Assembly: GCA_035272265.1 (NCBI GenBank)
Contig: DATEQV010000216.1
Span: 1 to 18,223, forward strand
Reading direction: 5' to 3'
DNA length: 18,223 bases
Source of the DNA: Acidisphaera sp035272265
GTDB lineage: Bacteria > Pseudomonadota > Alphaproteobacteria > Acetobacterales > Acetobacteraceae
Shown here: piece after piece, positions 7,574-14,000 of the stretch
Numbering within the stretch: position 1 is the first letter of the stretch
Layout of the letters: each line of letters opens with the position of its first letter
The notes under the pieces: generated by a model
What the model was told of the DNA's origin: nothing
The model's database searches: none
What the model saw: only the letters and a program-made list of their open reading frames with translations
Translations under genes and position numbers: made by a program

Positions 7574-9064
7574 TCAGTCTCCCACCGCCGGCGCGTAGCC
7601 GGTCGGTCCTTCGAGAGCGGGCTTGGCGACGTCGCCGCGGATGGTGCGCACCATGTTGTAGACCATGATCAGGGCGCCGAGCAGGAACAGCACGCCGCCG
7701 AGCATGCGTATGACGTAGTACGGATGCACCGCCGCGACGGTTTCGGTGAACGTGTACTGCAGGAACCCGAACTGGTCGTAGGCGCGCCACATCAGGCCCT
7801 GCATGATGCCCGCCACCCACATCGAGGTGATGTACAGGACGATGCCGAGTGTGGCGATCCAGTAGTGCCACGCGATCAGGCGCCGGGAGTAGATGTCCGG
7901 CTGTTTCCACAGCACGGGGACCAGGTAGTACAGCGCGCCGAAGCTGATGAAGGCAACCCAGCCGAGTGCCCCGGAGTGCACGTGGCCGATCGTCCAGTCG
8001 GTGTAGTGGCTGAGCGCGTTGACGTCGCGCACCGACATCAGCGGCCCTTCGAAGGTGGACATGCCGTAGAAGCCGACCGCGGTAACGGAGAAGCGCAGCG
8101 CGGGGTCGGTGCGCAGCTTGTCCCATGCGCCCGAGAGCGTCATGAGGCCGTTGATCATCCCGCCCCAGCTCGGCATCCACAGCATCACCGAGAACGCCAT
8201 GCCCAGCGTCTGCGTCCAGTCCGGCAGCGACGTCCAGTGCAGGTGGTGCGGACCCGCCCAGATGTAGAGGAAGATCAGCGACCAGAAGTGCACGATCGAC
8301 AGGCGGTAGGAGTAGACCGGGCGGTTCGCCGCCTTCGGGATGAAGTAGTACATCATCCCGAGGAAGCCGGCAGTCAGGAAGAAGCCGACCGCGTTGTGGC
8401 CGTACCACCACTGCACCATCGCGTCCTGCACGCCGGAGAACAGCGAGTAGCTCTTCGCCGCATAGACCGAGATCGGCATCGCCAGGTTGTTGCCGATGTG
8501 CAGCATGGCAACGGTCAGGATGAACGCCAGCAGGAACCAGTTGGCGACGTAGATGTGCGGCTCTTTACGCTTCATCAGCGTGCCGACGAACACCAGCGCG
8601 TAGCAGACCCAGACGATCGTCAGCCACAGGTCGATGTGCCACTCGGGCTCGGCGTATTCCTTGCTCTGGCTGAAGCCCATGACGTAGCTGAGCGCCGCCA
8701 TGACAATGAAGAACTGGTAGCCCCAGAAGATGAAGTTGGCGAGCGCGTCGCCGCCGAACAGCCGGGTGCGGCAGGTGCGCTGCACGATGTGCAGCGAGCT
8801 GCCGATCAGCGCCGAGCCGCCGAAGGCGAAGATCGCCGCCGAGGTATGGACCGGGCGCAGGCGGCCGAAGTTGAGGAACGACAGCCCGAGGTTGAACTGC
8901 GGCCAGGCGAGCTCGGTCGCAATGTAGACGCCGACGAGGAACGCGACGACGCCCCAGAACACCGAGGCGATGACGAATTTCCGGACGACTTCTTCGTTGT
9001 AGTCGGGCGCCGGCAGCGCGACGGCCATTGCGGCCGACGCCGGTGCGGGAGGAAGGTCAGTCAT
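7574..9064 (-). CDS. ccoN: cbb3 oxidase catalytic subunit CcoN
   Basis: A 496-aa heme-copper oxidase subunit I of the C family, with about 12 membrane helices. Ligands visible by comparison with characterised cbb3 enzymes are the low-spin heme b His at H73 (P-V-H-T-S-A) and H363, the high-spin heme b3 His at H361 (G-H-V-H-S-G), CuB His at H223 (W-Y-G-H-N-A), H273 and H274 (G-P-H-H-L-H), and the probable cross-linked Tyr at Y267. It reduces O2 to water with high affinity and pumps protons. The ATG at 9064 (M-T-D-L-P-P) is preferred over a longer frame reaching 9214, which would read through the preceding gene as low-complexity Ser/Arg/Cys. Its start overlaps the preceding small gene by 8 nt. 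The only doubt is the exact N-terminus. Confidence 0.97.
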   Translation of the reverse strand: MTDLPPAPASAAMAVALPAPDYNEEVVRKFVIASVFWGVVAFLVGVYIATELAWPQFNLGLSFLNFGRLRPVHTSAAIFAFGGSALIGSSLHIVQRTCRTRLFGGDALANFIFWGYQFFIVMAALSYVMGFSQSKEYAEPEWHIDLWLTIVWVCYALVFVGTLMKRKEPHIYVANWFLLAFILTVAMLHIGNNLAMPISVYAAKSYSLFSGVQDAMVQWWYGHNAVGFFLTAGFLGMMYYFIPKAANRPVYSYRLSIVHFWSLIFLYIWAGPHHLHWTSLPDWTQTLGMAFSVMLWMPSWGGMINGLMTLSGAWDKLRTDPALRFSVTAVGFYGMSTFEGPLMSVRDVNALSHYTDWTIGHVHSGALGWVAFISFGALYYLVPVLWKQPDIYSRRLIAWHYWIATLGIVLYITSMWVAGIMQGLMWRAYDQFGFLQYTFTETVAAVHPYYVIRMLGGVLFLLGALIMVYNMVRTIRGDVAKPALEGPTGYAPAVGD

Positions 9065-9263
9065 GCTTCGCCGTCCTTCTTGCGTCAGCGCGGTCGTAGT
9101 GGCGGCGGATCTGGCCGAAGATGAACAGCACCGCGAACAGGAACAGCGAGATGCCGAAGATGTACATCTCGTCGTCCATCGCACCGGCGCCCAGCAACAG
9201 GCCGATGACCGCAAACACCGCCATCAGCAGCCCGACGACGATGTCGGATGCCTCGACGTTCAT
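9057..9263 (-). CDS. Small two-helix membrane protein preceding ccoN
   Basis: A 68-aa protein with two hydrophobic helices (about 8-28, IVVGLLMAVFAVIGLLLGAG, and 34-50, YIFGISLFLFAVLFIFG). A short acidic M-D-D-E-M turn links them, and a charged tail (RRHYDRADARR) follows. The ATG at 9263 is preceded by GGCGGAGAG. It is the first gene of the cbb3 run and overlaps the ccoN start by 8 nt, which suggests translational coupling. It is not CcoQ or CcoS and I cannot assign a characterised family. The context suggests an accessory subunit or assembly factor of the oxidase, by inference only. The reading frame looks genuine: high GC3, two clean helices, positive C-terminal charges. Confidence 0.8.
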   Translation of the reverse strand: MNVEASDIVVGLLMAVFAVIGLLLGAGAMDDEMYIFGISLFLFAVLFIFGQIRRHYDRADARRTAKHD

Positions 9264-9332
9264 CTCTCCGCCCTTTCCTTGTGGGTCTCAATCACGCGGG
9301 CGTGACGCTCCCGGATCGGCGGCGGTGCAGCA

Positions 9333-9346
9333 TTGACGCAGATCAA
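9333..9346 (-). promoter_or_regulatory. FNR/ANR/FixK-type operator upstream of the ccoN operon
   Basis: The palindrome TTGAC-GCAG-ATCAA (reverse complement TTGATCTGCGTCAA) matches the FNR/FixK consensus TTGAY-N4-RTCAA fully. Its centre is about 76 bp from the first ATG of the minus-strand cbb3 run, so a class II site at -41.5 would place transcription start near 9298. No convincing -10 element is seen. It lies in the divergent gap and could also influence the plus-strand gene at 9380. Crp/FNR-family control of cbb3 operons at low oxygen is well established; the factor acting here is unknown. Confidence 0.85.
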
Positions 9347-9379
9347 GGCGTGCCGGGGGCCACGCCGCGAGGCTGGCGC

Positions 9380-10132
9380 GTGATCGCGACGCTGCATGCA
9401 TGGTGTGGCGGCGGTGCCGCGCTCGGTTTGGGCCTGCCGCTCGCAGCACTGCTCGCCGGATTGGTCGGCGGCGTGACCCATTGCATGCCGATGTGCGGAC
9501 CGTTCGTGCTCGGCCAGGTGGCCGACCGACTGGCGTGCATGCCAGCCTTGTGCATGCGCGAGCGCAACCGCGCCGGTGCGGCGTTGCTGCTGCCCTATCA
9601 CGCCGGCCGGCTGACGACCTATGCGCTGCTCGGGGGCGGGGCGGGCGCGGTCGGCGCGGCGCTCGCCTACGACCCGGTGCTGCGGATCGTGCCGTCGGTG
9701 CTGTTGCTGGCGGCGGCGGGCGTCTTCGCCGCGTGCGCCCTGGTGCCCGCGACGGCTTCGATCGGGTCGGCCGGTCGCGCCGGGCAGGCGGTCGCGCGGC
9801 TTGCCGCCAGAGCGGGGCAAGTTGGGGCAGGGCGGCTCGGCGGAGGCGGGACGCTGCAGCGCGAGTATGCGACCGGCCTCGCGCTGGGCCTGCTGCCGTG
9901 CGGGCTGCTCTACGGCACGCTCGGCCTCGCCGCAGCTGCCCCTGGACCGGCCGGCGGCATGCTGGTGATGCTGGTCTTCGGACTTGGCACGGTGCCGGCG
10001 CTGGTGCTCGCCGCCTGGATCGGCCAGTCGGTCGCCCGTCGCTGGCAGCCGGTGCTGACGGTCGCACGCCGGCCGGTGCTGCTCGCGGACGCAGCAATCC
10101 TGGCGGTGATTGCGACGGCGCGTCTCGTGTGA
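9380..10132 (+). CDS. TauE/SafE-like (UreH-domain) integral membrane protein
   Basis: A 250-aa polytopic protein with about six hydrophobic helices. It has the conserved half-repeat motifs T-H-C-M-P-M-C-G-P-F (about 33-42), Y-H-A-G-R (about 73-77) and L-L-P-C-G-L-L-Y-G (about 171-179), typical of the sulfite-exporter TauE/SafE or UreH-like transmembrane domain family. Such genes are frequent neighbours of ccoGHIS and are suspected of roles in copper or heavy-metal handling or thiol redox; the substrate is unproven. GTG 9380 is chosen: the encoded M-I-A-T-L-H-A-W-C-G-G-G fits how relatives begin, and GAGG lies 7 nt upstream. Earlier in-frame starts (ATG 9248, GTG 9350) would run through or abut the FNR box and encode no family-like sequence. 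A His/Cys-rich 34-39 motif may bind metal. Confidence 0.8.
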   Translation: MIATLHAWCGGGAALGLGLPLAALLAGLVGGVTHCMPMCGPFVLGQVADRLACMPALCMRERNRAGAALLLPYHAGRLTTYALLGGGAGAVGAALAYDPVLRIVPSVLLLAAAGVFAACALVPATASIGSAGRAGQAVARLAARAGQVGAGRLGGGGTLQREYATGLALGLLPCGLLYGTLGLAAAAPGPAGGMLVMLVFGLGTVPALVLAAWIGQSVARRWQPVLTVARRPVLLADAAILAVIATARLV

Positions 10133-10147
10133 AACGAAGTTTCCGAA

Positions 10148-10161
10148 TTGATCCGCGTCAA
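10148..10161 (+). promoter_or_regulatory. FNR/FixK-type operator upstream of the second CBS gene
   Basis: TTGAT-CCGC-GTCAA is a full match to the FNR-family consensus TTGAY-N4-RTCAA. Its centre is about 60 bp before the start at 10215, so class II activation would start transcription near 10196. A weak -10-like TGCAAA sits at 10182-10187. Read in the orientation of its target, it differs from the 9333-9346 site at only one position, which suggests control by the same regulator. Confidence 0.85.
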
Positions 10162-10214
10162 AGCGGGTGGCACGTTTGTGGTGCAAAACTGAGGCACTGC
10201 AAGGGAGGCGAATG

Positions 10215-10934
10215 ATGCTGGCCAAAGACGTGATGACGTGGAACGTGGTGACGGCGCGGCCCGAGCACACCGTTCTGTCCACCGTGCGCAAGATGATCGA
10301 CCACGGTATCAGCGGCATGCCGGTGATCGACGCGTCGCGCCATGTCGTCGGCATCCTGTCGGAGGCGGACCTGCTGCGGCGCTCGGAGCTGGGCACCGAG
10401 AAGCCGCGCTCCGCTTGGCGCCGGTTCATCGCCGGGCCGGGCAAGCTGGCCGAGGATTACGTCCGCACGCACGGCCGCAAGGTGGGCGAGATCATGACCA
10501 CGCCCGTCGAGACGGTGACCGAGACGGCGTCGCTGGAAGACATCGTGGCGACGATGGAGAAGCGCCACATCAAGCGCGTGCCGGTGGTACGCGACGGCAA
10601 GCTGATCGGCATCGTCAGCCGCATGGACATCCTGCGCGCCTTCACCGAGCACCTGATGGAGGACGTCTCGGCACCCGCCGGCAAGGTGTCGGACTTCGAC
10701 CTGACCCATGCGGTCGAGCGCGCGATCGCGCACGTACCGGGCCATCACCGCCTGACGATCGAGGTCGAGGACGCCGTGGTGACGCTGGACGGCGTGATCT
10801 TCGACAACCGCGAGCGCAAGGCGCTGGTGGTGGCGACGGAAAACGTGCCGGGCGTGAAGGAAGTGAAGGACAACATCGCCTATATCGAGCCGGCAACCGC
10901 GATGATGCCGGGCGGCGGCCCGATCGGGGTCTGA
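10215..10934 (+). CDS. CBS-CBS-BON domain protein (copy 2)
   Basis: A 239-aa protein with CBS domain 1 (about 1-58), CBS domain 2 (about 88-142, E-I-M-T-T-P onward) and a BON-like region (about 158-224, with LTIEVEDAVVTLDGVI and VPGVKEVKDNI), ending in a Gly/Pro-rich tail. It is a paralogue of the protein at 65-772. CBS pairs typically bind AMP/ATP or similar ligands, so this may report energy status; the partner is unknown. AAGGGAGG ends 6 nt before ATG 10215, while an ATG immediately upstream at 10212 is only 3 nt away, so 10215 is preferred. The frame is open back to 10167 but that part is not family-like. An FNR-type box lies about 60 bp upstream, so induction at low oxygen is likely. A hairpin follows before the phosphoketolase gene. 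Confidence 0.9.
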   Translation: MLAKDVMTWNVVTARPEHTVLSTVRKMIDHGISGMPVIDASRHVVGILSEADLLRRSELGTEKPRSAWRRFIAGPGKLAEDYVRTHGRKVGEIMTTPVETVTETASLEDIVATMEKRHIKRVPVVRDGKLIGIVSRMDILRAFTEHLMEDVSAPAGKVSDFDLTHAVERAIAHVPGHHRLTIEVEDAVVTLDGVIFDNRERKALVVATENVPGVKEVKDNIAYIEPATAMMPGGGPIGV

Positions 10935-10964
10935 TCCCGGACCCAAGCAGACCGCCGCCTGCAC

Positions 10965-11002
10965 ACCCCGCCGCGGACGCTCGCGAGCATCCGGGGCGGG
11001 GT
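10965..11002 (+). terminator. Long GC-rich hairpin after the second CBS gene
   Basis: An 8-bp stem ACCCCGCC (10965-10972) / GGCGGGGT (10995-11002) encloses a second helix centred on GCTCGCGAGC, giving an interrupted stem of about 14 bp. TGTCGTTT follows, a poor but present T-rich tail. It lies 30 bp after the stop codon and is likely a terminator separating the CBS gene from the phosphoketolase gene. The rest of the gap (11003-11131) contains only the phosphoketolase ribosome-binding site, and no promoter was recognised. Confidence 0.55.
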
Positions 11003-11131
11003 TGTCGTTTCCACCGGGCGGCGATCGGCCCGAGGCTGCGCGTTCCAGGCCAATGACGCGGATTTGCAACGCGACCGGCGAGGCGCCGTCTGGCACCGTC
11101 GGCGCCCGTGATCTCGAGCGGAGGACAGGCC

Positions 11132-13528
11132 ATGGCCGACACACAAGCCGCGACGGACGCCCGAGCCGCCGGCGATGAACTCGCGCGCATGCACGAATGG
11201 TGGCTCGCCGCCAACTACCTGTCGGTCGGGCAGGTCTATCTGCTCGACAACCCGTTGCTGCGCGAGAAGCTGACGCCGGCGCACGTCAAGCCGCGCCTGC
11301 TCGGCCACTGGGGCACCACGCCGGGGCTGAACTTCATCTACGTGCACCTCAATCGCGTCATCAAGCGCGACGGCCTGAACGTCATCTTCATCGCCGGCCC
11401 AGGTCACGGCGCACCCGGCGTGGTGGCGAACACATGGCTGGAAGGCACCTACAGCGAGCTCTATCCCGAGGTGTCGCAGGACGAGGACGGTATGCGCCGC
11501 CTGTTCCGCCAGTTCTCCTTCCCCGGCGGCATCCCGAGCCATGCGGCTCCGGAGACGCCCGGCTCGATCCACGAAGGCGGCGAACTCGGCTACGCGCTGA
11601 CGCACGCCTATGGCGCGGTGCTGGACAATCCGGACCTGATCGCCGCCTGCGTCGTCGGCGACGGCGAGGCGGAAACCGGGCCGATGGCGACGTCCTGGCA
11701 CTCGAACAAGTTCCTCGATCCGCGCACGGACGGGGCAGTTCTGCCGATCCTGCACCTGAATGGCTACAAGATCGCCAACCCCACCGTTCTGGCGCGCATC
11801 AGCCATGACGAGCTGGAGAAGCTGTTCGTCGGCTACGGCTACGCGCCGCGCTTCGTCGAAGGCGACGACCCGGAGCCGATGTTCCGCGAGATGGCCGCGG
11901 CGATGGACTGGGCGACGGCGGAGATCCGCACCATCCAGGCCTCGGCGCGCGCGGGCGGCAAGCCGGAGCGCCCGCGCTGGCCGATGATCGTGCTGCGCAG
12001 CCCGAAGGGTTGGACCGGGCCGAAGACCGTTGACGGGCTGAAGTCCGAAGGCTCCTGGCGAGCGCACCAGGTGCCGTTCACGATGGAGAAGCCCGAGCAC
12101 CTGCCGCTGCTCGAGGAGTGGATGCACAGCTACCGTCCGGAGCGACTGTTCGACGCCGAAGGCCGCTTGCGCGCCGACCTCGCCGCCCTCGCGCCGGAGG
12201 GCGACCGGCGCATGAGCGCCAATCCGCACGCCAATGGCGGCGTGCTGAAGCGGCCGCTGCGCCTGCCGGATTTCCGCGACTACGCCGTGACGGTGGCGCA
12301 GCCCGGCCAGACCACGGCGGAAGCAACGCGGATCATGGGCGCCTTCCTCCGCGACGTGATGAAATGCAACGCGCACGCGCGCAACTTCCGCGTCTTCGGT
12401 CCGGACGAGACGGTGTCCAATCGGCTGGGCGACGTGCTGGAGGCGACGAACCGCGCCTGGGTCGCCGACACGTTCCCGGACGATGACCACCTGTCGCCCG
12501 ACGGGCGGGTGATGGAGATCCTGAGTGAGCATACCTGCCAGGGCTGGCTGGAAGGCTACCTGCTCACGGGCCGGCACGGATTGTTCTCGTGCTACGAGGC
12601 CTTCATCCACATCGTCGATTCGATGTTCAACCAGCACGCCAAGTGGCTGAAGACGTCGAAGGAAGTGGAATGGCGGCTGCCGATCGCCTCGTTGAACTAC
12701 CTGCTGACCTCGCATGTCTGGCGGCAGGACCATAACGGGTTCAGCCACCAGGATCCGGGCTTCATCGACCACGTCGTCAACAAGAAGGCCGATATCGTCC
12801 GCGTGTATTTTCCGCCGGACGCCAACACGCTGCTGTTCGTGACCGACCACTGCCTGCGCGGCTGGGACCGCATCAACGTGATCGTCGCGGGCAAGCAGCC
12901 GTCGCCGCAGTGGCTGGAGATGGACGCGGCGGTGAAGCACTGCACGCAAGGCATCGGAATCTGGGAGTGGGCGAGCAACGACCGCGGCGGCGAGCCCGAC
13001 GTCGTGATGGCCTGCGCCGGCGACGTGCCCACGCTCGAGACGCTGGTGGCGGTGGATCTGCTGCGTCAGTACCGGCCGGAGCTGCGCGTGCGCGTGATCA
13101 ACGTCGTCGACCTGATGACGCTGCAGCCGAAGGAGGAGCATCCGCACGGCCTGACGAACGCCGATTTCGACGCGCTGTTCACGACCAACAAGCCGGTGAT
13201 CTTCGCCTATCACGGCTATCCCTGGCTGATCCATCGGCTCGCCTACCGGCGCACGAACCACCCGAACATCCATGTGCGCGGCTATGTCGAGGAGGGTTCG
13301 ACCACCACGCCGTTCGACATGGTGGTGCGCAACCGGCTCGACCGGTTCCATCTGGTGGCCGACGTGATCGACAGGGTGCCGCATCTCGGCGCGGCGGCGG
13401 CTTACGCCAAGCAGGCGATCCGCGACAAGCTGATCGAGCACCAGCACTACATCGCCGCGCACGGCAAGGACATGCCGGAGGTGAGCGAGTGGCTCTGGAA
13501 GCCGACGTCGCCCGCGCCGGCTGGGTGA
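11132..13528 (+). CDS. xfp: Xylulose-5-phosphate/fructose-6-phosphate phosphoketolase
   Basis: A 798-aa TPP-dependent enzyme, the usual length of phosphoketolases. It cleaves xylulose-5-P (and often fructose-6-P) with phosphate to acetyl-P plus glyceraldehyde-3-P or erythrose-4-P. Visible motifs are G-H-W-G-T-T-P-G (about 58-65), G-P-G-H-G-A-P (about 89-95), signature E-G-G-E-L-G-Y (148-154), and the TPP-binding G-D-G-E-A-E-T-G (176-183) within the G-x3-D-N-P family pattern, followed by H-L-N-G-Y-K-I-A-N-P-T. The C-terminal part has S-H-V-W-R-Q-D-H-N-G-F-S-H-Q-D-P-G. ATG 11132 is chosen because GGAGGACAGG precedes it; the open frame extends to 11108 without a ribosome-binding site. Substrate preference cannot be told by eye. 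Acetyl-P could feed acetate kinase or phosphotransacetylase, neither encoded here. The DCC gene follows 4 nt after the stop. Confidence 0.97.
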   Translation: MADTQAATDARAAGDELARMHEWWLAANYLSVGQVYLLDNPLLREKLTPAHVKPRLLGHWGTTPGLNFIYVHLNRVIKRDGLNVIFIAGPGHGAPGVVANTWLEGTYSELYPEVSQDEDGMRRLFRQFSFPGGIPSHAAPETPGSIHEGGELGYALTHAYGAVLDNPDLIAACVVGDGEAETGPMATSWHSNKFLDPRTDGAVLPILHLNGYKIANPTVLARISHDELEKLFVGYGYAPRFVEGDDPEPMFREMAAAMDWATAEIRTIQASARAGGKPERPRWPMIVLRSPKGWTGPKTVDGLKSEGSWRAHQVPFTMEKPEHLPLLEEWMHSYRPERLFDAEGRLRADLAALAPEGDRRMSANPHANGGVLKRPLRLPDFRDYAVTVAQPGQTTAEATRIMGAFLRDVMKCNAHARNFRVFGPDETVSNRLGDVLEATNRAWVADTFPDDDHLSPDGRVMEILSEHTCQGWLEGYLLTGRHGLFSCYEAFIHIVDSMFNQHAKWLKTSKEVEWRLPIASLNYLLTSHVWRQDHNGFSHQDPGFIDHVVNKKADIVRVYFPPDANTLLFVTDHCLRGWDRINVIVAGKQPSPQWLEMDAAVKHCTQGIGIWEWASNDRGGEPDVVMACAGDVPTLETLVAVDLLRQYRPELRVRVINVVDLMTLQPKEEHPHGLTNADFDALFTTNKPVIFAYHGYPWLIHRLAYRRTNHPNIHVRGYVEEGSTTTPFDMVVRNRLDRFHLVADVIDRVPHLGAAAAYAKQAIRDKLIEHQHYIAAHGKDMPEVSEWLWKPTSPAPAG

Positions 13529-13532
13529 GCGA

Positions 13533-14000
13533 TTGGGAGCTCCGCGTCGCCCTGTTGCGGTCTCCGGCATTCCGGACGGCGTCGTCCTGTATGACGGCAT
13601 CTGCGTCCTGTGCTCGTTCTGGTTCCGTTTCGTCGTCCGTCGTGATCCCGGCGCGCGGTTCCGGTTCGCGCAGATACAAGGCTCGTACGGGCAGGCGCTT
13701 GCGGGCCGGCTTGGGATCGATCCGAACGTCCCGGAAACCAACGTCTTCATCACCGCCGATGTCGCGTATTTCCGCTCGGATGCTCCGCTACAGATCCTTC
13801 GCAGATTGCCCGGCTGGCGGTGGACGGGCGTGCTGCTCGCCGTTCCAAGACCCGTCCGCGATTGGCTGTACGACCGCGTAGCGCGCAACCGCTATCGCCT
13901 CTTTGGGCGTACGGAGACGTGTCTGATGCCAAGCGCGGAACTGAAGCGGCACGTCTTCGACGAACCCGCGCACGGCCCCTGCGACGGCATCGGTGTCTGA
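13533..14000 (+). CDS. DCC-family thiol-disulfide oxidoreductase-like protein (DUF393)
   Basis: A 155-aa protein with the family's N-terminal motif Y-D-G-I-C-V-L-C (20-27) and C-terminal R-N-R-Y-R-L-F-G-R-T-E-T-C-L. DCC proteins are thioredoxin-like, with a D-x-x-C-x-x-C active site; their substrates are unknown. The only start close to the family N-terminus is TTG 13533, 4 nt after the phosphoketolase stop. Its ribosome-binding site (GGTGAG) is weak, so translation may depend on coupling. The 3' end overlaps the next gene by 8 nt. The tail after T-E-T-C-L-M-P is unremarkable. The family call is solid; the start codon is uncertain. Confidence 0.85.
   Translation: MGAPRRPVAVSGIPDGVVLYDGICVLCSFWFRFVVRRDPGARFRFAQIQGSYGQALAGRLGIDPNVPETNVFITADVAYFRSDAPLQILRRLPGWRWTGVLLAVPRPVRDWLYDRVARNRYRLFGRTETCLMPSAELKRHVFDEPAHGPCDGIGV

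Noticed and set aside
6485..9124. Open plus-strand frame of about 880 codons antisense to ccoP, ccoQ, ccoO and ccoN
   Set aside because: High-GC shadow frame with a His/Arg/Asp-rich low-complexity translation; the sense strand carries well-defined oxidase genes.
9248..9379. N-terminal extension of the TauE/SafE gene to the ATG at 9248
   Set aside because: It overlaps the divergent small gene and the FNR operator and encodes Arg-rich sequence unlike the family start.
11053..11066. Possible FNR-like site ATGACGCGGATTTG before the phosphoketolase gene
   Set aside because: Only the TGAC half resembles the consensus; the other half (ATTTG) does not match ATCAA or GTCAA.
10880..13888. Open minus-strand frame of about 1000 codons antisense to the phosphoketolase gene
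   Set aside because: It mirrors the coding bias of the real plus-strand gene, its translation is Arg/His/Val-rich without domains, and the opposite strand has a complete, motif-rich enzyme.
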